Positions 1-6,763 of a stretch of 21,469 nt of DNA are shown in pieces; position 1 is the stretch's first letter, and each line of letters opens with the position of its first letter. A program made the translations under genes and the position numbers. Origin of the DNA: Acidobacteriaceae bacterium (GTDB taxonomy: Bacteria > Acidobacteriota > Terriglobia > Terriglobales > Acidobacteriaceae); NCBI GenBank assembly GCA_003165095.1, contig PLSH01000169.1:1-21469 (forward strand). The letters run 5' to 3'. Below the pieces are notes generated by a model. That model saw only the letters and a program-made list of their open reading frames with translations, was not told where the DNA came from and searched no databases.

Positions 1-2767
1 CCAGTTGCGGCGTGAACGGGAACCCTGTCTGCACACCCAGGATGGCGCTTGCGGTCCAGCCTGAGGCCACAATGTTCACCGGAGTTGAAGCGTGATTCAA
101 CAGCCGCTTCTCGGGCCCGAACGGCAGTTCGTAGCTTCCGTTGATTGACGCTCCCTGGCGCACGTCCGTTGCCGCCGGACCCCAATCCAGCTTGGGATCG
201 AGCGGAAACTCGACAAACGCCGGCGTATTCCCGCTTACGCTGGTGTTCCACGCCGAACCGTCGTCGAGATTCTTCGAGTAAGTGTAATTTCCGCGGAACT
301 GGAAGCCGCTTCCGAAGCTGCGCCGCAGGTCCAGTTCGAAAGCGTTGTAAAGACCCACGCCCTGCGAAACCCACGAAGTCGAGTTGGCCAGGGCCGGATT
401 CGCGTCCGTTTCGCCGCTGGTGTAATACGGCGCGCCGGCCGAAGTGTAAAGCGGCACTGGCTCGTTCATGTCCTCAGAAAGAATTTGGTGGTAGCTGTGC
501 CAGCCCACATAGCCCGCCGTCAGCGTGGTTCTGGGCGCAATCTCCTGCTCGATGCGCAGGCTCCAGGTCAACACCGCGGGAGTGGAAATATCCGGCTGCA
601 CGTTGCTCGGCGAAACCAGCGTGCCGGCCGGCGGCGGCGTTCCAGGCGTGATATTCAGCTTCGACACCGCGATTTTCTTGATGGATTCGGCAGTGTTGAA
701 AGGCGCGGTCTGGTCCAGCCGGTAGTCAAGGGTATCCAAAAGGCCGTGATAGAGCCCAAATCCTCCGCGCACGGCGGTTTTGCCGTTGCCCCACACATTC
801 CATGCAAAGCCCACGCGCGGCTCGGGCAGAAACTCTGCGCGATTCACGGCCAGCGCCGAATTGCCCACCACCGGCTGGGTTTGCAGCACGCCGTCGACGA
901 GGTCGTAATTCGAGGCCCGGCCCTGCGCCTCGTTCCATCCGTTTGTTGACTCCGAGCGGAAGCCGGCTCGCACCTCGAGCCGCGGCGTCACCTTGATCGT
1001 GTCCTCGATGAACGCCGCCCCTTCCAGCGAACGCCAGCCCAGCTCGGTAGGCGAAGGCACCACTGTGAAAGTGGCCACCGTACCTTGCAGGAACGTCGTG
1101 AGCGTGCTGAACGAAGCCTGCCCGAACTGGTCCTGCGCCAGCAGGTCGTTCGATTGCACCCGCTGCAGCCAGGCGCCGGCCTCCACCTGGTTGCGCCCGT
1201 GCGACCGGTAAACGTGGTCGTCCACCGTGAACAGGTTGCGCGCCGTCTTGTTGTTGCTGCCCACGTTGGTCCCCGCTGTGGTGATGGCCGACGCCCCGTT
1301 TGAAGCTGTGCTGCCGCTGATCACGATGGCCCCAATCTGCTCGCCTGACACCCAACCGGTCTCGCTCACCGGCGTGTACCCGGTAAAGAAGTAGCTGGCG
1401 CGAGAGTAGCCGAACCGCGCGGTGTTCAGAAGCGACGGCGAAATAACGTGCTGCTCCTGCACGCTGCTTACCTGCTCGCGCAGGCTCTCGTTCACCAGGC
1501 TCAGCGGATTGGCAGACGGCGTGGCGGCCGCGCTGTCGTCAACGGTGTAGGCGGCGAAGAGCAGATCCTTGCTGCCCAGGTTATCGTCGAACCGCGTGGT
1601 GCCGAAGTCCTCCCTTATGTGTTGCGGGGGATGGCTGAACGCCTCCGCGATGCCGCCGCCCAGGTCTGGCCCGTTCTCGGCCGGCCAAAGATTCAGCAGC
1701 GGGGCAACCGCTGCGTTGACGCCCACATTCGTCTCCCCTCCCGACGAGTTGGGCAGATAGCCCTGCCGCGCCTCGTTATCGGGAACCAGCGTCACCGCGC
1801 TCAGCCCCCAGTTTTGCCTGAAGCCTTCGTAGTTGCCGAAGAGAAACAGCTTGTCCTTCTTCACCGGGCCGCCCAGCGACGCGCCAAACTGGTTGCGCTG
1901 GAACTCCGGAATCGCCGCCTGGTCAAAGTAGTTGCGCGCATCGAGAGCGCTGTTGCGCAGAAATTCAAATACCGTGCCATGCAGACTGTTGGTGCCGGAG
2001 GTGGTCACGATGCTCACCTGCGCGCCGTCGCGCTTGCCGTAGCTGGCGCCGTAGGTGTCTGTCACCACGTTGAACTCGCGTACCGCATCCACTCCCAGCA
2101 ACTGGCCGCTGGTGCCGCCCGGCGTCACGTTGATCAGCGATGCGCCTGTGTACTCAATGCCGTTCAGCAGAAACAGATTATCTTGTGGACGCCGCCCGCT
2201 GACTGAAAACATGTTGCCCACCGATGAGTTCGACGTACCGACGCCGCCCGAACGTTCCCCGCTGTAATTCACAGTGGCCGGATTCAGCGTCAGCAACTCG
2301 TCATAGCTGCGCCCGTTCAGTGGCAGCTCTTTCACCGCATGCTCGTCAATCAGCCCCGACGTTTGCTGCGACGTGGTGTTGACCCCGGACACCTCGGCCT
2401 CCACCAGCACTTCCTGGCGGACAGTGTCCACTCCCAGTTGGAAATCGACGACCAGGCTCTCGGCCACCACCAGCGAGATTCCCGTCCGTTCCTGGGCCGC
2501 GAAGCCTTCGTGCGAAGCCGTCACGGTGTAGCTGCCCACCGGCACGCTCGGCGCAGCGTAGCGTCCGTCGGCGCCGGTCTTCAGCGTTCGCGTGGCTCCG
2601 GTTTCGAGCTGTTTCACGGTCACCGTGGCGCCGCTGAGCGCAGCGCCGGTCGAGTCGTGCACGGTCCCGCTCAGTGTTGCGCCCACAATCTGCCCATGGG
2701 CCGCGGCGGCGAACATGCCTGCCAGTAAAACCAGAATGAATCGTTGCAACCTTCCCGAACGTGTCAC
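1..2767 (-). CDS. TonB-dependent receptor, Oar-like, with N-terminal carboxypeptidase-regulatory-like domain (3' end off window)
   Basis: Outer-membrane beta-barrel receptor expected to import a large substrate with TonB energy; the substrate is unknown. Reading the minus strand from 2767 gives about 922 residues with no stop, so the end of the barrel lies beyond base 1; the family usually has about 1,100-1,200 residues. I chose a GTG start because a perfect AGGAGG (2773-2778) lies 5 nt upstream and a signal peptide follows at once (RFILVLLAGMFAAAAHGQ, residues 9-26). Residues about 28-112 form a CarboxypepD_reg-like beta-sandwich (LSGTVHDSTGAALSGATVTV). The plug follows from about 130, with LPLNGRSYDELLTLNP near 149-164 and DNLFLLNG, REFNVVTDTYGASYGKRDGA and NQFGASLGGPVKKDKLFLF further on. 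No SusD-like partner is visible. Its neighbours, a sensor cyclase and a secreted GH3 enzyme, suggest but do not prove a carbohydrate substrate. Confidence 0.93.
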   Translation of the reverse strand, partial: MTRSGRLQRFILVLLAGMFAAAAHGQIVGATLSGTVHDSTGAALSGATVTVKQLETGATRTLKTGADGRYAAPSVPVGSYTVTASHEGFAAQERTGISLVVAESLVVDFQLGVDTVRQEVLVEAEVSGVNTTSQQTSGLIDEHAVKELPLNGRSYDELLTLNPATVNYSGERSGGVGTSNSSVGNMFSVSGRRPQDNLFLLNGIEYTGASLINVTPGGTSGQLLGVDAVREFNVVTDTYGASYGKRDGAQVSIVTTSGTNSLHGTVFEFLRNSALDARNYFDQAAIPEFQRNQFGASLGGPVKKDKLFLFGNYEGFRQNWGLSAVTLVPDNEARQGYLPNSSGGETNVGVNAAVAPLLNLWPAENGPDLGGGIAEAFSHPPQHIREDFGTTRFDDNLGSKDLLFAAYTVDDSAAATPSANPLSLVNESLREQVSSVQEQHVISPSLLNTARFGYSRASYFFTGYTPVSETGWVSGEQIGAIVISGSTASNGASAITTAGTNVGSNNKTARNLFTVDDHVYRSHGRNQVEAGAWLQRVQSNDLLAQDQFGQASFSTLTTFLQGTVATFTVVPSPTELGWRSLEGAAFIEDTIKVTPRLEVRAGFRSESTNGWNEAQGRASNYDLVDGVLQTQPVVGNSALAVNRAEFLPEPRVGFAWNVWGNGKTAVRGGFGLYHGLLDTLDYRLDQTAPFNTAESIKKIAVSKLNITPGTPPPAGTLVSPSNVQPDISTPAVLTWSLRIEQEIAPRTTLTAGYVGWHSYHQILSEDMNEPVPLYTSAGAPYYTSGETDANPALANSTSWVSQGVGLYNAFELDLRRSFGSGFQFRGNYTYSKNLDDGSAWNTSVSGNTPAFVEFPLDPKLDWGPAATDVRQGASINGSYELPFGPEKRLLNHASTPVNIVASGWTASAILGVQTGFPFTPQL

Positions 2768-2772
2768 CTGCG

Positions 2773-2778
2773 CCTCCT
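2773..2778 (-). promoter_or_regulatory. Shine-Dalgarno of the TonB receptor
   Basis: AGGAGG on the minus strand, 5 nt before GTG at 2767. It fixes a non-ATG start; the first in-frame ATG is residue 18, inside the signal peptide hydrophobic core. Confidence 0.8.
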
Positions 2779-2993
2779 GAATGAATCTGCTGCGCCCGTT
2801 CCTACAAGCTGGGCTGGATGAGAGCGCGGTCGCCAGGCTGGACCTGCGGCCCTCTCGCGTACCGCAAAACTGAATGGGGATGGAAAATGGAATCAGCGGC
2901 TACAACAACAACCGGCCCGCCGGGAGGCAGGCATAACGCGCCGCACTTTGAGAAGTACTTTCATCGCTCCGTAATCGCTCCAGAGACACGAAA

Positions 2994-3022
2994 GCCGCGT
3001 CGGCAGTCTGCTGCCACGCGGC
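2994..3022 (-). terminator. Strong stem-loop in TonB receptor leader: attenuator or readthrough terminator
   Basis: On the minus strand GCCGCGT-GGCAG pairs with CTGCC-G-ACGCGGC around a CAGA loop: 12 bp with one bulged G. It is followed by TTTCGTGTCTC, so the U-tract is short and interrupted. AAAGG before it and TTT after it could lengthen the stem. It may end readthrough from the cyclase gene, or act as a conditional terminator inside the receptor leader. Confidence 0.5.
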
Positions 3023-3038
3023 CTTTGGGGAAATCGTC

Positions 3039-3056
3039 TGAGCGTTGAATCACTCA
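3039..3056. repeat. 18-bp imperfect palindrome, possible operator
   Basis: TGAGCGTTGAATCACTCA reads as TGAG-x-G, a 6-nt centre, then C-x-CTCA. It lies just downstream of the predicted start of transcription of the receptor leader, where a repressor or a small RNA hairpin could act. No known operator family is recognised. Confidence 0.35.
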
Positions 3057-3128
3057 CCCGCAAGACCGGCGTCTCGCGCAACAACACGCGCCAACCGCCA
3101 ATCCTGACGAGCGAAATCTCATGAGTTT

Positions 3129-3158
3129 ACTATACCCAACCTCTCAAGGAGGGGTCAA
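3129..3158 (-). promoter_or_regulatory. Candidate sigma70-type promoter for the TonB receptor
   Basis: On the minus strand, TTGACC (3153-3158) and TATAGT (3129-3134) are separated by 18 nt. Each hexamer matches 5 of 6 consensus positions. Transcription would start near 3122, leaving a long untranslated leader before the GTG at 2767. It lies about 60 nt after the stop of the upstream cyclase gene, so the receptor can be transcribed on its own. Confidence 0.5.
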
Positions 3159-3217
3159 ATCTCCGGCATTCGTAAACCGGTCTGTTGTCCTGGCGATTTC
3201 GGAATATTACGCTGCGA

Positions 3218-6118
3218 TTAGAGTGATGCGCCGGCGTTCTCAACCGATTCCGAGGGTGCGGTGATGACGCGGTTTCGCCCCTGGTGCTTGGCGATGTAGA
3301 GTGCGCGGTCAGCGGCGGCGATCAGCCCCTCAGGGCTGCTCTGTTCGTCTGTCGTGCTGGCCACTCCTGCGCTGACGGTGAGGATCGAAGCGATCGGCGA
3401 AGCGGGGTGGAGCACGTTGAGCGCCGCAAAAGAGACACGGACTTTTTCCGCGATCTGGCGGGCGCCTTCAATGCCCGTATTGGGCAGGATCATGGCAAAC
3501 TCTTCACCGCCGATGCGGGCCGCCAGGTCGAGAGAGCGGCGGGCTATGCGATTCATCTCGCCCGCCAGTAGCGCCAGGCAAACATCGCCGCGCTGGTGAC
3601 CGAGCGAGTCGTTGAGAGCCTTGAAGTGGTCGACATCGAAGATGATCAGCGACAGCGGCTTTGTCGATCGGCGAACATGAGCACACTCGTGCGCGAGTGT
3701 CTGATCGAACAGCCGGCGGTTGGCCAGGCCGGTGAGCGAATCGGTTGAGGAGAGGCGCACCAGCTCTGCATTGGCCCGTTCCAGATCGGCGGTTTTCTCT
3801 CTCACCAGGCGCACCAGCTGGCGTTCCCTGGCGCGGGCCAGTACCACCCGCCAGCGCAACACGGCCAGGATCACGAGCAGGGGGACGATCACGCACAGAA
3901 CGATGAACCACCAGGTGCGATACCAGGGCGCGAGGATCGTGAAGCCGTACTCCGCGGGGTGGCCGCTCCAGGCGCCGAGGCCGTCGCCCGCTTCCACTTC
4001 AAACCGGTAATTCCCGGGGGCCAGGCCGACGAATTGGAGTTCATGCTGCGTCGTTTCGGTCCATGCATCGTTGGCGGAAAGCCGGTAACGGAATACGACC
4101 TCATTTTGCCCCCCGAGATTGAGGGCGGAGAACTGGGTGGTGAGCGAGTTTGAATCGATGCCAAAAGAAGGATTGCGGAGGGCCGAGATGTCAGTCTGTC
4201 CCATCAGCAGGCGCGTGAAGACCACTTGCGCGGGGATATTGATCGAGGCATGAGGCCGGGGAGTGAAGTGGGAGAGTCCGCCGCTGGTTCCGATCCAGTA
4301 GGCGCCGGTGGTGGGATCCTGGGCAAAGGAGTTCAGGTCGCAATCGTCCCAGGCAAGGCCGTCGCTGACGTCGTAGTGGCTCCAGCGGGAGCCATTCCAC
4401 ACATCGATGCCGCGGTCGGTCCCCGCCCAAAGATGGCCTTCGGAATCGAAATCGAGAAAGTAGACAATGCCGGTGGTGCCGGGTCGCTGCACGCCCTTTT
4501 CGATGGAGATTCCGGTGGGCGTGGGATGAATGCGGTCAATGCCGCCGCCAAAACGGTAGCCAACCCAGACCACGCCATCCGGAGCAACGCCGAGCGAAAG
4601 CACGGCTTGGTTGCTGAGGCCGTTGGCCTGGGTCCAGGTGCGCCAGCGGCCGCCGACCAACTCAAAAAGTCCTGCGTCCCCGCCCGCCCAGATCACGCCG
4701 TCGACGCCTTGGGCCACGCTCCAGAACCGGGTTTGCGGAAGTCCTGCGATGTGCGAAAACTCGTTGTAGGGAGGCTGCGCCACAAATAGGCCTGCTTCCG
4801 TGGCGGCCCAAAGTCGATGTTCGCTATCGAAACGGATGGAGTAAGCGGCCGTTCCCGCCAGGCCCCTCTCCTTGCCAAACCACTCCACGGCGCCCGAACC
4901 CAGTTGTACTCGCGCCACGCCGCGGCGCTGGGTTCCCACCCACAGATCGCCTTCCGGACCTATTTGCAGGCTGTGCAGCGGGAAGTTGGCCAGCGGGGCC
5001 AGCTGGCTCCACTCGTAGCCGAATCCGCGTCTCACTCCGCGATAAATGCCGGCCTCGGTCGCGGTCAATACCGAGCCATCGGGACGAGGCAGAATCTCGT
5101 AAACCACGTCGCTGCCAAGCCCGGTATCCGCCGAGTAGGTTTCCCATTGGCCATGGCCGCGCCACTGTGCCAGGCCGCGTCCCGCCAGCCCGATCCACAG
5201 AGAATGCTGGCGGTCTTCAAATACCGAGTACACAGTGCCGCGCAGCCCCGCCGTGCGGTCGATCTTGTGCCATCCAAACGGGGTGGAGACCAGCAGCCCG
5301 TTGGGCGAAGTAAGCATGACCCGCCCATCCGAATCGAGCGTGGGAATTCCGCTCAGCGCGGTTGCAACCAATGGCGAGTCCGGCTTTTTGAACAGTTGCT
5401 GGCCGGCCGGACGCTCCAGAATACCCACTTCGTTGCCGCGTACCCACATGTTTCCGTCACGGTCCTTGAGGATAGCCTCCCACTCCTGCTCAGGAAGGCC
5501 GCTTTCCTGCCCCAGAACCGAAGTGCCGTGATCGTCGATGCGGCAGATTTCACCGCCGCACCCGTACCAGATGGTCTTGCCGTCCAGCAGCACCGAGTAG
5601 GCGCCGCCTCCAGACGTTCCCGGCGGACTCGGAATCACGCGCTGGGCAAATTCTGTCCGGCGCGGCGCGGCGGAGAGCTCGACGAGGCCGACATCCGTCG
5701 CCAGATAAGTGTGGCCGTGGCCGTCGGACTGAATGCCCTGGACCCAATCAACCGTCTTGAAGGGACCGGAAACCTTTTCGAAATGGTTGCCCGACAAACG
5801 GAAAAGACCGAAGTTCCCGCCCACCAGCAGCGAGCCGTCAGGCGCATCGCCGAAGGCCGTATTCAGGATAGGCGGAATGCCCTGCTCGGCCCCAAACAAC
5901 TGGAAGCGGTCGCCGTCGAAGCGGTACAGGCCCCCTTCCGTGTTCACCCAGATGAAGCCGACCTGGTCCTGATACACGCTGCGGACGGCCAGGTTGCTGA
6001 GTCCGTCCGGAATGCCGAAGTAGCGGAAATTGTATTCCTGGGCGTCGAGCAAGCAGGCTGACAGCAGCAGAATGGTCAGGATGCAGACGCGCACCAAGCC
6101 ATTCGCCGGAGCGTGCAT
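3218..6118 (-). CDS. Periplasmic beta-propeller (Reg_prop/Y_Y_Y) sensor diguanylate cyclase
   Basis: Inner-membrane sensor predicted to make cyclic di-GMP from two GTP when its periplasmic part is triggered. The open frame extends to 6451, but the signal peptide (VRVCILTILLLSACLLDAQ) begins at the ATG at 6118, giving 966 residues. Residues about 25-620 carry repeated propeller units such as SVYQDQVGFIWVNTEGGLYR, HSLWIGLAGRGL, EGDLWVGTQRRGV and EGHLWAGTDRGI, followed by a Y_Y_Y-type domain (FVGLAPGNYRFEVEAGDG). One membrane helix spans about 735-756, then a short coiled coil (REKTADLERANAEL), then GGDEF. The active-site GGEEF is at 870-874, and RSLD has the spacing of the inhibitory I-site. 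The upstream Shine-Dalgarno is weak. The ectodomain matches that of Bacteroidetes hybrid two-component sugar sensors, but no kinase or HTH domain is present. Confidence 0.93.
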   Translation of the reverse strand: MHAPANGLVRVCILTILLLSACLLDAQEYNFRYFGIPDGLSNLAVRSVYQDQVGFIWVNTEGGLYRFDGDRFQLFGAEQGIPPILNTAFGDAPDGSLLVGGNFGLFRLSGNHFEKVSGPFKTVDWVQGIQSDGHGHTYLATDVGLVELSAAPRRTEFAQRVIPSPPGTSGGGAYSVLLDGKTIWYGCGGEICRIDDHGTSVLGQESGLPEQEWEAILKDRDGNMWVRGNEVGILERPAGQQLFKKPDSPLVATALSGIPTLDSDGRVMLTSPNGLLVSTPFGWHKIDRTAGLRGTVYSVFEDRQHSLWIGLAGRGLAQWRGHGQWETYSADTGLGSDVVYEILPRPDGSVLTATEAGIYRGVRRGFGYEWSQLAPLANFPLHSLQIGPEGDLWVGTQRRGVARVQLGSGAVEWFGKERGLAGTAAYSIRFDSEHRLWAATEAGLFVAQPPYNEFSHIAGLPQTRFWSVAQGVDGVIWAGGDAGLFELVGGRWRTWTQANGLSNQAVLSLGVAPDGVVWVGYRFGGGIDRIHPTPTGISIEKGVQRPGTTGIVYFLDFDSEGHLWAGTDRGIDVWNGSRWSHYDVSDGLAWDDCDLNSFAQDPTTGAYWIGTSGGLSHFTPRPHASINIPAQVVFTRLLMGQTDISALRNPSFGIDSNSLTTQFSALNLGGQNEVVFRYRLSANDAWTETTQHELQFVGLAPGNYRFEVEAGDGLGAWSGHPAEYGFTILAPWYRTWWFIVLCVIVPLLVILAVLRWRVVLARARERQLVRLVREKTADLERANAELVRLSSTDSLTGLANRRLFDQTLAHECAHVRRSTKPLSLIIFDVDHFKALNDSLGHQRGDVCLALLAGEMNRIARRSLDLAARIGGEEFAMILPNTGIEGARQIAEKVRVSFAALNVLHPASPIASILTVSAGVASTTDEQSSPEGLIAAADRALYIAKHQGRNRVITAPSESVENAGASL

Positions 6119-6561
6119 GCGCCGACCGCAGCGAGATTGCGAACGGTTCTCGCCGTCAATTGTTCTTACCGTCGCCGTCGGAAGCAACTTCCTCTTCAGG
6201 GGTGATCTGCGCGGCGTAATGGCGTTATAGCATGGCAATTCAAGAATCGCATTCTGGGGAACGATCCGCCGGAAACTCTGCGCCTTTCCCAGCGGAAAAC
6301 GATGGCTCTCCCTTTTCTTCTGCAGCAAGGGTCGGACATCGTGCGTGCTCTCGATGGCGAACCTCCCTGACAACTTGAAAAGCATGTTCGAGAAAGGTTC
6401 AGGGCGCAGCCAAATAACCAATGTGCCAAGTCTGGCTAAAATCGCTAACAAACTGGCGGCCCGAGGGAGGAATGCTGGGCCGGCCGGGAAACGTAGTTTC
6501 TTTGTTGCTCGTCATTCTACTATGACTGCAAGCATTTAGGTGAGCTAGTCCTGCGGCTTTT

Positions 6562-6630
6562 GCGGGATCCTGTTGCCTTTCCCGCTTCCCTTCAGCGGGC
6601 CGGCGTAATGGTACGGCTTTCAGACCGTAC
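6562..6630. repeat. Cluster of inverted repeats, possible structured RNA
   Basis: GCGGGA (6562-6567) pairs with TCCCGC (6580-6585). The same CCCGC (6581-6585) can instead pair with GCGGG (6595-6599), so the two hairpins exclude each other. A separate perfect 6-bp hairpin GTACGG/CCGTAC (6611-6616, 6625-6630) follows, with an 8-nt loop. The strand of any RNA is unknown, and no known riboswitch core is recognised. Confidence 0.4.
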
Positions 6631-6712
6631 ATCAACCCTGCAAGACTGATCCAGGCTTCAACCTCCGTGGAAGAGTCTCTTCAAACCACCCGCTGCCTGC
6701 CTACCTGCCAGG

Positions 6713-6742
6713 TTGTCTACTCCGTTGCGGAGACCTTAATAT
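6713..6742 (+). promoter_or_regulatory. Candidate promoter of the GH3 gene with a palindrome in the spacer
   Basis: TTGTCT (6713-6718) and TAATAT (6737-6742) are 18 nt apart, each matching 4 of 6 consensus positions. A perfect inverted repeat CTCCG-TTG-CGGAG (6720-6732) fills the spacer, where a bound regulator would block or reshape the promoter. The start of transcription would be near 6749, about 15 nt before the ATG. GGAG (6752-6755) lies 8 nt before the ATG. Confidence 0.4.
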
Positions 6743-6763
6743 GGGCTGTCTGGAGATTAGCCT

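Larger units (their letters stand above)
2768..3217. other. 450-bp intergenic region between sensor cyclase stop and TonB receptor start
   Basis: No convincing gene is seen; the short open frames here have no family features and no good ribosome site. The region holds, in minus-strand order, a sigma70-like promoter (3129-3158), an 18-bp dyad (3039-3056), a strong stem-loop (2994-3022) and the receptor ribosome site. If the promoter is real, the receptor mRNA has a leader of about 355 nt, long enough for regulation within the transcript. Confidence 0.6.
6119..6763. other. 645-bp divergent intergenic region between sensor cyclase and GH3 genes
   Basis: The cyclase frame stays open on the minus strand to 6451, but that extension lacks a signal peptide and looks non-coding. 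No gene is supported. Visible elements are a direct repeat GCTAA-AATC-GCTAA (about 6434-6447), a hairpin cluster (6562-6630) and the GH3 promoter with an embedded palindrome (6713-6742). The region is large enough for regulatory RNA or several operators. Confidence 0.5.

Noticed and set aside
1448..2206. 252-codon open frame on the plus strand
   Set aside because: It lies fully opposite the TonB receptor, whose translation shows clear plug and barrel motifs. The plus-strand product is Arg/Ala/Val-rich with no family features.
2768..3122. Cobalamin or other known riboswitch before the TonB receptor
   Set aside because: I could not find a B12-box-like core or another known aptamer sequence; only unassigned hairpins are seen.
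3041..3124. Short plus-strand frame with an HTH-like string (TRKTGVSRNNTR)
   Set aside because: It resembles part of a transposase or regulator helix-turn-helix, but it is under 30 codons, has no start or flanking element ends, and could be chance.
4817..6061. 414-codon open frame on the plus strand
   Set aside because: It is antisense to the propeller domain of the sensor cyclase and is a GC-rich shadow frame with low-complexity composition.
6119..6451. N-terminal extension of the sensor cyclase by 111 residues
   Set aside because: The signal peptide begins at residue 112 of the long frame; an exported protein would not carry this charged extension before it.
6595..6670. tRNA-like segment
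   Set aside because: One arm (GTACGG/CCGTAC) resembles an anticodon stem, but the loop is 8 nt and no matching acceptor or T arm is found.
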